The position numbers and the translations under genes were made by a program. The notes beneath the pieces are model-generated. The model worked only from the letters and a program-made list of their open reading frames with translations, had not been told where the DNA came from and made no database searches. From positions 248,001-312,000 of the forward strand of contig JAOTON010001910.1 in NCBI GenBank assembly GCA_034440635.1: a stretch of DNA of 64,000 bases. The letters are read 5' to 3'. How positions within the stretch are numbered: the first letter of the stretch is position 1; the number at the start of each line of letters is the position of its first letter. This document shows, piece by piece, positions 21,135-32,652 of this stretch. The stretch comes from Lepas anatifera. Its lineage: Eukaryota; Arthropoda; Thecostraca; Lepadidae.

Positions 21135-23506
21135 GAACAACGCACAAGAAAATCATTCGCTCAGTAAGCGAAACCAGAGGGCCGTAATGGCCCTGATTGG
21201 TGCCGAGACCACCGGGTACCGCACCCGATTGTGCCATTGAGTTCGGATGCATGAGTGTGTGTGTTGTTTTGATGAGCCACAATGTGGTGATTTTAATCAG
21301 AGGCGGATGCGAGCTGTGATGTATGAATGAATGTCTATTGCAAGTGCTGTTGGCAGTTTGATGATTTGATGGTCTGATTAGCTTCAGTTGGCACCTCTAC
21401 GTGCCGAGGTTCGAGTTAGTCGGTACGTTACTTCAAGGTGGTGCCTTTGGATGGTTCAGCTCTGGTTTTGGGTTATACACGAGAGAATTTATTTCTGTGC
21501 CATTTGAGATGAACTCATTGGTCTCTGCAACATTACTTAACGTCGGATGTCGTCGTTGACTGTATGAGGGCCTCTGTATGCAATTGTCCAGTGTTTGATG
21601 ACATTCATTCGTGCAGAAACGGCAGAAATAAACCCGGCACGTTGAGACGCAGCCTCTATATGGAGTTTGGAAGTGACGCGGCGGCTACATATATGGACTC
21701 AATGGTGTCATTGACAACACTTGCGACAATTTTGTCCACATTATGGCTATTTGATGAGCTCTATCGCATATCACAACAACAAGGGTCCTTTGGCTTTGTT
21801 TCGAAAACATGAAGCTGTGTTTCCCATTCGGCAATTGTCCGGTTTAATCAGAGGAGACGGGAGGGGAGGGGGAAAGGTACATGCTCAGGGGCGACAACCG
21901 AAATGGTTGCTATGATATTTAACTACACTGTACCTGATCTGTGCAACACAAGGCATAAACAATGGTATGATCATGCTGTCAATTCACAAAATAAACCCAT
22001 TGCGTTCAAGTAACACTCAACAGAGGAAACGAAAACTGAAATCCCCAGACTACCACAAACGATGTCCGATTATCTATTAAGGTGACATAAAACCATGCAT
22101 ACTATCTTACAATCCAATCTGAGACATCCAGAAACAAGCAAAAAAACAATAAGAAAGCAGACAAAAAAGAACAGCCTATTGACTACACAATACATGCAAT
22201 GCCACAGTAATGAAAGCTAGCTCAAAGAAGTGTTGTCCATAGCATATTCCAGGCAGATAAGAAAGATTAGTTTATTACTCCTGCAAATATGATTAAATCT
22301 GCCAAACAGTAGGCAATTCTAAAGTTATAAAATGGTAAGCCTAAATCACATATAAGGGAAAATCTAGGTAAATTATGAGTTTTTCCTTACAATACAAAGT
22401 GCCTACCCCAGGTGAAAGAAGTAAGTGAGAATCACAGAAAAACAAGGCTGATAAATAGAAAACTTTGCCATACACTATGCCACCAGATAGTACAGGTTGT
22501 TATCACACTGAATGCCATAGGCCTCAACATGTTTGAGCACCATTCTCTATAACACTGTTCATTGGCAATATCACCCATATAATTAAGTTGAAACTAATGA
22601 GGTGTTTGTGAGCACACTAGTAAATCAAATGACTCCTAAGCAGGAGGCTAGTTCAAGGAAGTAATTTCCTGGGCGCATTCAAGGTAGATGAGCAAGCGGA
22701 CAGGTGCTGTCTGGACTTCTTCTAAAAGAATGACCTAGCTCTCACAGCAAGTGTAATCACTGTTGAACCAGGGATTATAAATGGTAATTATTCCTAGGAA
22801 GCATCTTAACATGGGTATTCCATTATCTTTTTCCATTTAAAACCTACACAGATATTCTATTATTCAACCAGTACTGGACTAATATAAAGGATTGCAACAA
22901 GTAAATTAATTTTCAAATCAGACTGAGCAAATAAGATTGGTAATTTTTCTGGATATCAAACTGCTGTTTACTGACAATGGGTGTGGCCCAGACCCTCTTG
23001 CTGAAGTCTGAGAGCTCTTGATGCTATCACTAACCCATGAATTTATTTTACTTTTTTCTTCATTTTTCCCCCCTGACCCCTTACTTGTTTTTTTCTACGA
23101 GCGTTTCCACACGCAGATCCATTATACAGGATGCAGATGCATCACTCATCTTGAAACATACTGTGAAACTGTGGAGTACTTGAAACTGTAGAGTTATCAC
23201 ATCTGTTCACCTCATACCCTGCCAGCGTTTTACCAGTCACCTGCTCACATTGTGTGTGATCCATTATTACCTGTGCTATGAATACATGTATGGACTGAGG
23301 TTTTTTTAAAAGAATTACCCAAGATAAATGATGCAAAAGGATGTATCATGTGAGTCATTGTTGTCATAATTACATACTAGGCAATAGTACTAAATTTGTT
23401 ACATTTCTTTACATCATTTATCTTATGTATATTTCAAGGCTCATTACTGACACCTAAATATATTTTTCAACATCTTCCTCTGCATCTTCCTCACAACTCT
23501 GCAAAA

Positions 23507-23553
<47 letters not shown>

Positions 23554-24148
23554 ACCATACATGTATTCAGAAGAAGCAAGCACAATTACACAGTGCAACA
23601 GCAGACATACACAGCTTGTTACTGAGTAAAACGCTTGATAATGGGTGCGCACCCTAAAATACCTATTGCCGGCCGGCTTGTTAAAAAAACAACATAAAAA
23701 CAGTCCACAATAAAAATACCTGGGTCTCAGAACCACAGGAAATATAAGGAATTATCATATATTTCATCATTTAATTTTCATCAGGAGTTAAGGAGTTAAC
23801 ATAAAAATATAAGGAGTTTGAGGCTAAAATTAAGAAATTAAAGCCATTCACATTTATTTCACACAAAGATCAGACAAAAAAACACAGATGGGTACATTCA
23901 TCAACAGTAGTCCGCAGACAGGACACCAGGTGTAGCATGATCTATTGAAATTAAGCACTCGCGTGGCACAGCCCAGCATAACACAACTGGATGAGATGGG
24001 CATTGAAGTGGTTTGTATCATAAAAAAAGAAAAAAAGACAGGGAAAGGGAAATAAAAAAGGAAAAACAGTAAATAAATTCATAGGTCAGGGTTTGTTCAT
24101 AGCCTGTGCATCAACTTCAAGTTCCCTGACTTAAACACACTGTAAGAC
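21135..24148. other. no gene seen; 3' flank of P-like gene and AT-rich DNA
   Basis: Sequence after the transposase stop has no supported coding region or recognised P-element terminus. A (TA)n tract of about 45 bp lies at 23507-23551. Candidate polyadenylation hexamers (aataaa) occur, for example near 21630 and 21990, but none can be assigned. Confidence 0.45.
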
Positions 24149-24335
24149 TGAAGTGAAAACAGATCGAGAGCACAATGTATTCGTCTCCGCACAACGCTGC
24201 ACCCCTGCCCTGACCTGCCCGGCCACACGCTCGCCCCGCCGGCGGCCACCGCACAAGGTACACTCTCCACTGTACCGCCTCTGACAAAGCTGTCAAACCC
24301 CGCTGCGAAACTCCTGCCAGCTTACTTTCCAGACA
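24149..24335 (-). repeat. 3' LTR of the Gypsy-like element
   Basis: Pairs with 28046-28221. It shares the core 'AACAGATCGAG...CACAATGTATTCGTC' and the GC-rich 'CTGCCCTGACCTGCCCGG' block. It is flanked on its outer side by AAGAC. Confidence 0.9.
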
Positions 24336-24873
24336 TTCCCTGATCCTAAAGATCATCATACTGCGTTAAGATAGTAGGACGACGCTCCCTTGTGCTGCGT
24401 CGCACCGGCTCGCCTGAGTCAGCGTCCTGGGTCGTGACATCATCACTACATTCACGTGCGCATTAACATCGGAGGGAATATCTTAGCACCATCAACAGCA
24501 TCACCATGCGGCACAGAGTGTACAGAGTCACTATGTTCCTCACTTACATCACCGCCAATATCAAGACGGGCTCGTCATCCACATTTTCGCATCCTTACAG
24601 GCGCCGGCTCTGACGGTAACCCAGTTGGAGGAAGCACCACAATACGCAAATCACGCACGTGCCTTGGAATCCCGTTGACTTCCACATTCTGTTGCGAGAC
24701 AATCCGACTGACTGTCCCGAGAGCACTTGGAACATCCAGCGGCGACTGGCATCCCGAATCCAAACCTTATCACCGACTTTGTAACGGTGTCCCTCCGTTA
24801 CAGACTCCTCCCAGACCTGGCATGTCCGGCACCCTCAGCTCGTAGTTGAACGGCGTATTGGCCGGACTGGATT

Positions 24874-25640
24874 TCAGTGATCACTTCGCGGCATCACATT
24901 ATACCTGTACACTGCCTCCGCCACCGAGCACTGTTTGCGCGCCGCTATTGTTTTTACGGTCCTGTGGTTGCGCTCCACCACCGAGTTCCCACAGGCCTGG
25001 TGAGCCGCACGGTACCGGACGCTCACACCCCAGCGGCTCAGGAATTCTGAGAATGTTGCACTGCGAAACGACTTGGCGTTGTCTGTCAGTATCTCCTTCG
25101 GAGGCCCACGCTCTAGAAACACCGACTCTAACTGGGCTATCACACTGGATGAGTCCTGGTGCCTAAGCTTTCGCCAAATGGCGTAACGTGACGGACCGCA
25201 GTCAACAAGAGTCAAATAGTGGTGGTCACCAGCGTGGCAAATATCCATACTGACCCGGTCCCAGCACTTGGACACGCCCAGTGAGCCGTGCTGCCACCGC
25301 TGCGGCGCAGGGTCTATACACTGGCACCGCTGACACCGGCGAACGACACTCCGCACCTGTTTTCGACTCACTGATGGATCCAGTCTTCTGCAGAGTCGCA
25401 GGGTGCGTCGAATGCCCGGGTGTCCGCTTGTCTCGTGAACGGCCGCGATGTCCACCTCCGAGACCGCTGCTGCACGTCGCCTGTGAACACACTGGCGATA
25501 ACCACTTCTTCGGTACTCTGGTGAGTGTATCTGCCCTGTTATCGGTCGACGAGACGATCTCTACACTCACTTGGAGATTATACTCGCTGATGATGGTTTT
25601 CACCGTCTCCAAACGTTTCGAATAAGCATCTCGCTTGCGG
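24874..25640 (-). pseudogene. Gypsy-like pol: RNase H end and integrase
   Basis: Read from 25640 leftwards. The RNase H terminus ('STDNRADTLTRVPKKWL', the typical NxADxLSR-like end) is followed in another frame by integrase. The integrase has the HHCC zinc finger (H-x3-H ... C-x2-C: HETSGH, CQRCQ) and the catalytic D, D, E in VSMDICH, LTDNAKSF and NSVVERNHR (24874-25455). It would catalyse insertion of the cDNA. The C-terminal part beyond the E motif is short and runs into unrelated frames, so the enzyme is incomplete. Confidence 0.85.
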
Positions 25641-26328
25641 CTTTCGTCTTAGTCGTGCCTTGCCGGACAGCGCATCGATATCCAGTGGTAAACGCTTTCG
25701 AATCCGTTTTAGAGTAGCTTCTTCATTTTCCAGGACACGGCGAGATTAACACCGCGCACCAGAGCATCCAACTCAGCCAGATTGATGTGGGAGTCTGGGT
25801 TTTGCCGCAGCCAGAAGCGTCTTCGATGACGTCCCATTCACTTCAAAATGGCTCCAAGGGCGGGGAACTGGCGTCCACCCACACAACAGCCTCCTCACCT
25901 CCAACATCCCAACGACCCTTGGCGGGGTCGGACGTTCTTACGCGCTGGAGCATCTCGGCGACAATGGCGCGAGTTCAGGATCCACAATCTATCGTCCCAC
26001 CCATTGGTGGCCACGCATACGCGCCTCTTCACGAAGGATGCTGCCGCTCGCGCCAGCCACATACAGGTAGGTGACTGGTTAACCGTCCACAGAGCGGAAG
26101 ACTGCCCGCTTCGTCAGCCTTGTCGGCATCTCATAATGTCGTTGTCGCGCGTCCAGAACAGTCCCTGCTCCTGCCCACAGACTCGCAGACCCAGCACGCG
26201 TGCACCCTCCATTAGTTTTCAGGTGGCTTGCATACCAGGCCATGTCGCTTCAGGTGAGCACTCACTTCTTCCGCGGTTGCGATGTCTTCCCTTACGCATA
26301 TATCGTCCATAGGCGGACGCAGCGCCAT

Positions 26329-27242
26329 CTATTTTTTCATCAAGCCCAGCGCCATCTGCAAGACTTTTTCATCACCAAGGGGGCGACACTGAGTCCATAG
26401 CCTAATCTGGTCAGACACCATCTCTGGCCCCGAAAACGACAGTCTGGTAAGCCCATAAAGCTTCGTGCACATGGATCTGCGATACGCTTGTCTTAAGTCA
26501 AGCAGTGCGACACTCTGGCCAAGCGACGCCACTCCTCTCTTCTCACTGCAAACATCTGCGTCGCTGTGTGCAGGTGCAGATGCTGATTCAGCTCGCGGAA
26601 ATCCATCACCGGCCTTGTTTTGCCTTGTTCTGCTGCACGACCGCCTAAGCGGAATCGTCCCCTTCACTTCACCGTGCAGGACTCGTCGTGGGCACAAGCC
26701 ATCCATTTTCAACCCACTTCGATAGCTCCTGTTCGTACTCATTTCGAGCGCCCGGCGGAATTCTATACTCCGTAATGTTGTTTTGAAGCTTTGCTGGTCC
26801 TTCCCGTCGCACCACTCCACTTCACCGTCCACTTTTACTGTTCCATTCTTCACTGTGAAGTCTTCTTCTGGCTCTCACAACTGCTCCAGCCGCGACTGAC
26901 TGGGCTGGCATCCGTGTTGTTCAACGCCGAACGTGCTCTGCCGGTGTCACTCCAGACACTCCGTGGAAAGCGTTGACACCATTCATCCCTGGATAAAATC
27001 AAACCCAAAGGCTTGCTAGTGATAACCAAAACTTCAACAGTCACTGATGCCCCCGACGGTAGCTGCGTGCACCACCCGCACCCGCGCACCAGTGCCGCTC
27101 TCCGCTGACCGTAGTCACGCTTCCGCCGCTTACTCCAGCGGCGGCCATGGGGCGTGACAATGCTCTGTGTACAGCCTGTATCCATAGGGCGTCGCACCCT
27201 GCACCATCCACCGCTACACGCACCACTGGCGCGCACTTTCAC
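26329..27242 (-). pseudogene. Gypsy-like pol: protease and reverse transcriptase remnants
   Basis: 27242-26980 contains protease-like residues (a DTGCT-type motif in one frame, and 'LPSGASVTVEVLVITSKPLG' with the usual loss of frame before the expected ILGM box). 26853-26329 contains RT residues scattered over frames: a 'DFREL'-like segment before 'SDADVCSEK', then 'LLDLRQAY' (motif A) and 'LYGLTRL'. Several frameshifts separate the motifs and the YxDD box was not found, so the RT is inactive. Confidence 0.7.
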
Positions 27243-27310
27243 TGCTGAACTGGAGAGGGACTCGCGCCGCTGAACTCCCCCTCCTCCGTCGTTTTCCGGG
27301 CATGAGGCGA

Positions 27311-28008
27311 TTACGTGCCCACGGCGGTTGCAGCGATAACACCTAACCCTGCCACGGGCACCAAACCTTCACCACGGCCCCGACCACCGCGCTGGGAGAA
27401 ACAATCACGCGCGAAGTGGTTGGGCTGCCCGCAAGCATGACGGTCACGGTGGCAGAACTGGGGCCTGCACGCTCGAAGGAGCAGACCTGCGGCAACATCA
27501 CTGCCCACCTCTCCACAAGCACGGCACGAGCGCGGGTTAGCAGTTGGCTAATAGTCTAGCCTCCATACGCGATCCTGCCCGGAGAGCCGTCGAGCTGGCT
27601 CTGGTAATCCCGCCACGAACGCGCAGGCCAGGCTGCCGTCGGGCATGCCCCAAACAGCCCCGCCAAACGGCGCAGGTCGGCAAGGTAAACGTCGACGGCT
27701 TCCCCGTGACGGAGCCTTCGGTTGACGAACTGCTCATAAGCGGAGAATTTATCAACGGCAAATGCCGAGATCAGAGCCTGCTTAATGCTTCCATAGCTCC
27801 GTTTCTCCTCCGCCCAAGCTGCTGGTAAACGGCGAAGCTCCCCAGTAAGCCGAAGCGGCACGATGGCATGCAGACCAGAGATGCCTCGCGCTCGCAAATC
27901 AGCTCCCCTTTCCAGCCACTCAGCGACGGGCTGGGATGGTCCGCCGTCAAACTCTGGGATAAGTCGAAGGTCTGTGCTGACGTCGCTCCGATTCACCCCA
28001 CAGCGCAC
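27311..28008 (-). pseudogene. Gypsy-like gag remnant with zinc knuckle
   Basis: 28008-27556 resembles retrotransposon capsid: 'IPEFDGGPSQPVAEWLERG', 'VPLRLTGELRRLPAAW', then 'SIKQALISAFAVDKFSAYEQFVNRRL' and 'GEAVDVYLADLRRLAGLFG'. Next, in another frame (27508-27311), is a CCHC-type knuckle (HACGQPNHFARDC, first cysteine partly shifted). This is the usual gag order. Frameshifts break it. Confidence 0.75.
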
Positions 28009-28045
28009 ACCCCTTTACTATCCATAATTAAACGCCGAAATAGCT

Positions 28046-28221
28046 TGAAGTGAAAACAGATCGAGGCACAATGTATTCGTCTCCGCACAACGCTGCCCCC
28101 TGCCCTGACCTGCCCGGCCACACGCTCGCCCGCCGGCGGCACCGCACAAGGTACACCCCACTGTACCGCCTCTGACAAGCTGTCAACCCCGGCGAAACTC
28201 CTGCCAGCTTACTTTCCCACA
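28046..28221 (-). repeat. 5' LTR of the Gypsy-like element
   Basis: Partner of 24149-24335. Flanked on its outer side by AAGAC (28222-28226). The inner side shows no clear tRNA primer-binding site. Confidence 0.9.
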
Positions 28222-28226
28222 AAGAC

Positions 28227-29795
28227 ACAAGAGTAATATCCTATTTGTGCCATCAGCTTTGGAGTCTCCACTCAAATAGGTCAAGGTTCTTGTGGTGGTT
28301 TATCACCCTGAATCAAAGTTGATGGGGTTGTATGCTGTCAATTCTTTGTGTAATATGTTTTACTGTTAATATACGTGCATGGATCAAAAATTTGTCGTCC
28401 TCTGGTGCTGGATACCTGAAAGACAACAAAATTCAATTTATTGAAACTGCCTAACATCAATCTTAATTATTTGAGGCAAAGGGCAATTATTTCCATAACC
28501 TAGGCCGCATACGCGTCGGAAGGGGGCCGGGGGCCGGCCCCATTTGGTCAAAATTTCCTGATCTCGTAAATGAAAGCCGGACATCTTATATCCGCCGTGG
28601 GAAGGCAAGGGCCCAATTTTTTGGTACTGATGTTATTTTGTGCATGGTTGGTTGGCCTTTTGTTTGCTAGGCCGAGGTAAGTCCTCAACTTACACTGCCC
28701 TTCAAAATTTGTTTCTGCGGTGTCCCCTGCCATAGCGAGATTCTCTTAAAATGTCGTCACCGTAGATAGATTTAAGATGAAAGGATATAAATATGTGTAC
28801 GGCGACCACGCGCCAATCTTTTAATAATTATTTTCGTCGGACGCATTATTTTAAAATACCAGCCAGTGGCAAGTATTGCTCTCTCATAACTCGAGCTGTA
28901 TTTGCCGCATTGTTGTTACTTAGGTGATATGGTACCGATATGGTATCAGAGGTGGAAAAGGATCCTTTACCATCGGAGAGGGAGACCTTTACGCGGCTTT
29001 GCAGAGCTTTCTTTGAATGTCCTTATTTTTATGAAAAATGCAAAATATTATCTTCAAATGGCCTTTTTTAGAAAAAATTTGATGTAGAATTGTTTTTGAA
29101 ACCAAATATAGTCTCTTTGATTCATACTGTACCTGTGAGAGCCGGCTGAAATTGATCAATTTTAACATGGGACCTATTGGGTGAAGGAAAGCTTTGTCGC
29201 CAACGTGACGTCACGGTAAAGGCGGCTCCTAATTCGTGGTTGGGGGCTGAGTGACGCCGGCCGGCAATGGTGACAGTCGTAATTTTATTAAGACAAAAAT
29301 ATCATCTTCAGGCGCTCGTGCACTTGACATACGTCATTCCCAGCGGAAAAGTCCATCAAATTTTCGGTAGAAGGTTTAAAAAATACCACACTTAATTCAC
29401 AAATTATTCCGATGTATTGTGTCCTTTTTACTTTTTCCTTTCAAAAATACCTATTCCATTTACGCGGCCATGATCACTATCGCACCTGCCCCGTCAGATG
29501 GATGTTAACACTTCGTCGTCCTTCATCGTCTCCATCATATGTTTGTGGGACGAATATTTCTTAGACCATTTTTGAAAATTTCGGTAGGTGAGGAGGGGGT
29601 CATATGATACAGTTTTCTTGGGTCAAGCTGTATCTTTCAAAATATCCCTATGATATGTTCGAACCTTTGTCTGGGGTTCGTTTGGGGAAAGCGACGGCAG
29701 GAAACAGTGTGTGTAAGATGGTAACTAATTATTCAGCAAACCGCATGGCCAACGAACGGCATCAAACAAACCGGCCCATGCCCTAACGCTATTGT
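28227..29795. other. no gene seen
   Basis: No supported coding sequence. It contains a G/C-rich run near 28515 (GGGGGCCGGGGGCCGGCCCC, a strong self-complementary stretch) and, at 29192-29214, the second copy of the 23-bp CRE-containing repeat from 10601-10623. Confidence 0.4.
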
Positions 29796-29799
29796 GATT

Positions 29800-30285
29800 C
29801 ACCGAGACGGAACATGGCAATAGCCATCAAGCGAGCCGCAACGGGGCGAGACGGTCGATAGGGAGAAGGATTGATCAATCGAGCCCCAATCGGACCCGGA
29901 CATGTAGTTACTATCCAGCATTATGGCAAGAATGTAAGGCTTGTTTCGTAGCCCGGAGGAAGGAAGCCCGAGAATCGCCCTGGGTTGTAACAACCGAATC
30001 GTTGAGATCAACTCGGAGGTAGGGAGGGGAGGTGGAACAGTGCCACCCCTGGCCGAGTCCGGTCCTGGACTGACCTCCCCCCCGCTGACACACTGACCTC
30101 GTCGGCTCCGCACGCGGACCAATGAAATTCGACGACACATTACACGGGGCGGGGACAATCGGAAACCTTTCGACACTCCTCCCCCTACCGGAACTAAGCT
30201 CGCGCCCACGTTTCGAACTCACCATCACTGGTAACTGCTATGACGCGCCTAACCGACTGGCTACCCGCGCACCCACGTCCCCGTA
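29800..30285 (-). mobile_element. tRNA-derived SINE-like sequence (long, minus strand)
   Basis: On the minus strand from about 30285 there is a tRNA-like head with A-box GGGTAGCCAGTCGGTTAGG and B-box-like GTGAGTTCGAAAC. About 400 bp of GC-rich non-coding body follows. This is the layout of a tRNA-derived SINE. No second copy in this window and no 3' tail was found, so it could also be a tRNA pseudogene joined to unrelated DNA. Confidence 0.45.
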
Positions 30286-31002
30286 TCCGTCGCAACAATA
30301 TGCATACAGCGAGTTTTGTTTGATAGCTTATTCATTTTTTATCTGTTATATCTATTATTTTCTTTTCGGTTTGAAGAAAAACATATACTAATTGTAGACG
30401 TGAAACAAAGTCAACATTTTCATCATGCCCTCACTACGGGATAAGTTATTACTGGTCACGGGGCAAGTTTTAGTGCACGAATATTGTCTTATAAAACTGA
30501 TAAAAAACATGTACTAAACGTCAGAAATATTTTGTAGCGGGACAACGTCAGTGGTACTGGCTGGCGTTGGTCTTCGGTTGTACTAGCCCACCTTGTGTCC
30601 CCTTTTCTCGTGTTATGTTTTGGTTCTCCTCTTCTCGGAGTACGGTGTCGTTTTCCTCTGTCTGGTGGTCTGCTTTACCATCGTGAGCCAAACAAATGTT
30701 CACTAATCGTTGTTATATTGAATTGAAATTAGATTGTTTATTTAAATTTATACCCATGCTGTATGTATGAAGAGAAAATAGCACGCACCAGGAAAATCGT
30801 GCAAGGCCGAAACGACGCCGAACCATTCTGTGCCTGAATCAAAGTTCTTAAGCCACTGTCAGTCTTCAGTAGTCGCCAGACCACAGGAGATGCCTCCGCC
30901 CGGGCAGTCGAGCCAGAAGTCTGCCCCCAGGGGTGGAAATTTGTGGCTTTGTGGCCTTTTGGGAGTGGCCCTAATAAAATAAAGATGGATTGTTAGTGAG
31001 AG
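30286..31002. other. intergenic, nothing recognised
   Basis: No coding or RNA signal supported. Confidence 0.4.
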
Positions 31003-31360
31003 TAACCCTCGCTCCGGTGGGGTTTGAACACCCCCTCGGGTTTTTCTGGCGTCACGAAACAACGGCGGCGCGAAGCGCCGCTGTACTTGGTCCACCTTAT
31101 CCTTGATCAATTTCAAAACTTTCTACGAAATTTTAAGGTTGGGTCATCTCAGGTCAGGTCACCAGTGCAGGTCAAGTGAACTTACTTTAAAAAATGTTTA
31201 AGGTGGCATAAGTAATTCAAACTTATACCACATAATGCACCCACCGAGTACTACAACATAAATTGCGGGATTTTAATATCGATGACCTAAGGTCAGGTAC
31301 GAATCATGACCTCTCAATTGGAAATGCATGGGGAAAACAGGAATGGGGCAATGACACTTC
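31003..31360 (+). mobile_element. left-end fragment of an AGGTCA-type element (type C related)
   Basis: Begins AACCCTCGCTCCGGTGGGG, has a weak hairpin (GGGGTTTGAACACCCCC), a GGTTTTTCTGG box, and then an interior colinear with 57350-57600 (shared 'CTCAGGTCAGGTCACCAGT', 'ATATCGATGACCTAAGG', 'CATGACCTCT', 'GGAAATGCATGGG'). It stops abruptly; the right part is missing. Confidence 0.65.
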
Positions 31361-31565
31361 TAAGCCAGAACAGGCCAGTATCTGTGGCACTTATACGCCT
31401 ATTATGTTCTAGTCATAACCTATCATAGCCTATTTTAACCAAGTTTTAAGCACCAATTAGAAAATTGTGTAGGGGGATGTCTATAGCATAAATGTTTGTT
31501 ATAAGAGGCGGGGCTGCTATCAGTTTTGAGCTATAGTGTATGCCTGTCATCATTGATGTTTTTTA
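31361..31565. other. unassigned
   Basis: No feature recognised between an element fragment and a LINE tail. Confidence 0.35.
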
Positions 31566-31569
31566 AGAT

Positions 31570-31800
31570 AAGCTACTCTAGCCTAACATCCTTCAAAAAG
31601 GTGAAGAGCTTGTCAAGCAGCTCGAGGTGATCATTGCCGAGTAGGGTTTTGGGACATTTCATCAGTAAGGGGTTTTCCATGGCGTCACAGGTACCACAGG
31701 TACCCGCACGCTCATAAAATTTCATTTGGAGTGTCCATTCCTAAGTCTAGTGAGGATAACTTCGCCCCGACGACTGTGTTGGTTTGAACTGGGCCAGTAG
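31570..31800 (-). pseudogene. C-terminal fragment of an I/R1/Jockey-type LINE ORF2
   Basis: On the minus strand, 'GEVILTRLRNGHS' is followed, after one frame shift, by 'FYERAGTCGTCDAMENPLLMKC' and 'LLDKLFTFLKDVRLE' with a stop. The CxxC...C layout after an LTRLRxGH motif is the post-RNase H tail of LINE ORF2. It resembles the same tail at 44216-44520 (RLRIGHC ... CLGNDP ... VLSYLKE). An isolated fragment. Confidence 0.6.
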
Positions 31801-31929
31801 CCGATGTTAGGCTTATGTATAACAAATGGCCGCTGTGGTTGGTTATCCGATTATTTTGGATTTGCTTCCGGATGTGGTTCTGGTGGAGAGCTTTGCTATC
31901 ACCTCTAGGTCGCTTGAGAGGTGCTATCT

Positions 31930-32060
31930 CCGAGCTCTAAGGACTTTTGTATCCTGTTCGTCAGGATTATCTGACTTTATTAAGTCACCACTCGTTCTCT
32001 GAACATGGAGCAGGCTGGAGTTGGTGCGTCGATAAGCCCCAAAATTTTTTATTATTAAGT
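31930..32060 (+). repeat. 3' end of a SINE of the GTTGGTGCGTCG-tail family
   Basis: 'GTTGGTGCGTCGATAAGCCCC' followed by AAAATTTTTTATTATTA matches the last ~40 bp of the SINE at 33428-33612. Only the tail is preserved. Before it lies a duplicated 'TTATTAAGTCACC..CTCGTTCT' segment, repeated again right after the tail, which may be its target duplication. Confidence 0.6.
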
Positions 32061-32367
32061 CACCCCTCGTTCTACAATGCAGACAAACTAGTGTGCGATG
32101 GTCGTACAAACTAGTGTGCGACGACTGCGACGGTCGGAAAAGCGGTGTAATAAATATAATTCATGAGGCTAATCAATTAGATATATATTTATATAATATT
32201 AAATAAGCTAATTGATTTGTCAAAGAAAACAATAATTATACGACTATGAACTTTTTCCAGGAAATTTAATGTACGAGTTACTTGAATGTAAGTTTGTACA
32301 CAGATAAAAATGAATCAAACTGTCATTTTCATGCAAGAATTATCCAAAAGATTAAGTTCACGAGCGA

Positions 32368-32482
32368 TCACGGCTCATTTTTCTGACTCGAAAAAAGCCA
32401 GGTTTCAGCTTCAAGTGGTCACAACATTTGAATAGGCAGTTCCTCTCTAGTAGTAATAGTTAATCTCTATGTTCGCAACGCA
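32368..32482 (+). repeat. repeat upstream of the Crypton-like frame
   Basis: Matches 8598-8715 in reverse (blocks AAAGCCAGGTTTCAGCTTCAA and GGCAGTTCCTCTCTAGTAG). Its position about 170 bp before the recombinase start makes it a candidate part of that element. Confidence 0.5.
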
Positions 32483-32652
32483 GGGGTCATGCTCAATTTC
32501 ACGCGTCCAGGCACTCAGACAAATTTTCAAACCAGTTCCAATGAGATACATCTCATGCTCCGTGGACTTGTACAGAATACTTTCCAAGGCTGAGTTTGAT
32601 TGTCTTATTTTCATTTCATATCCTAGTTTTTTTCTGATCAATTACTCTAAAC

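Larger units (their letters stand above)
24149..28221 (-). mobile_element. degraded Ty3/Gypsy-like LTR retrotransposon with target duplication
   Basis: Two direct repeats, 24149-24335 (3' LTR) and 28046-28221 (5' LTR), start TGT and end ...TTCA in element orientation. They are short LTRs (176-187 bp) that differ by small indels. Identical AAGAC lies outside both (24144-24148 and 28222-28226), a perfect 5-bp target duplication, so both borders are secure. The internal order gag, zinc knuckle, protease, RT, RNase H, integrase on the minus strand is that of Ty3/Gypsy. Total length is about 4.07 kb. The coding regions are broken by several frameshifts, so it is not autonomous. Many single-base losses in homopolymers suggest age or sequencing indels. 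Confidence 0.9.

Noticed and set aside
24456..28053. Plus-strand open frames in the LTR element
   Set aside because: Antisense to gag and pol motifs, which are convincingly on the minus strand.
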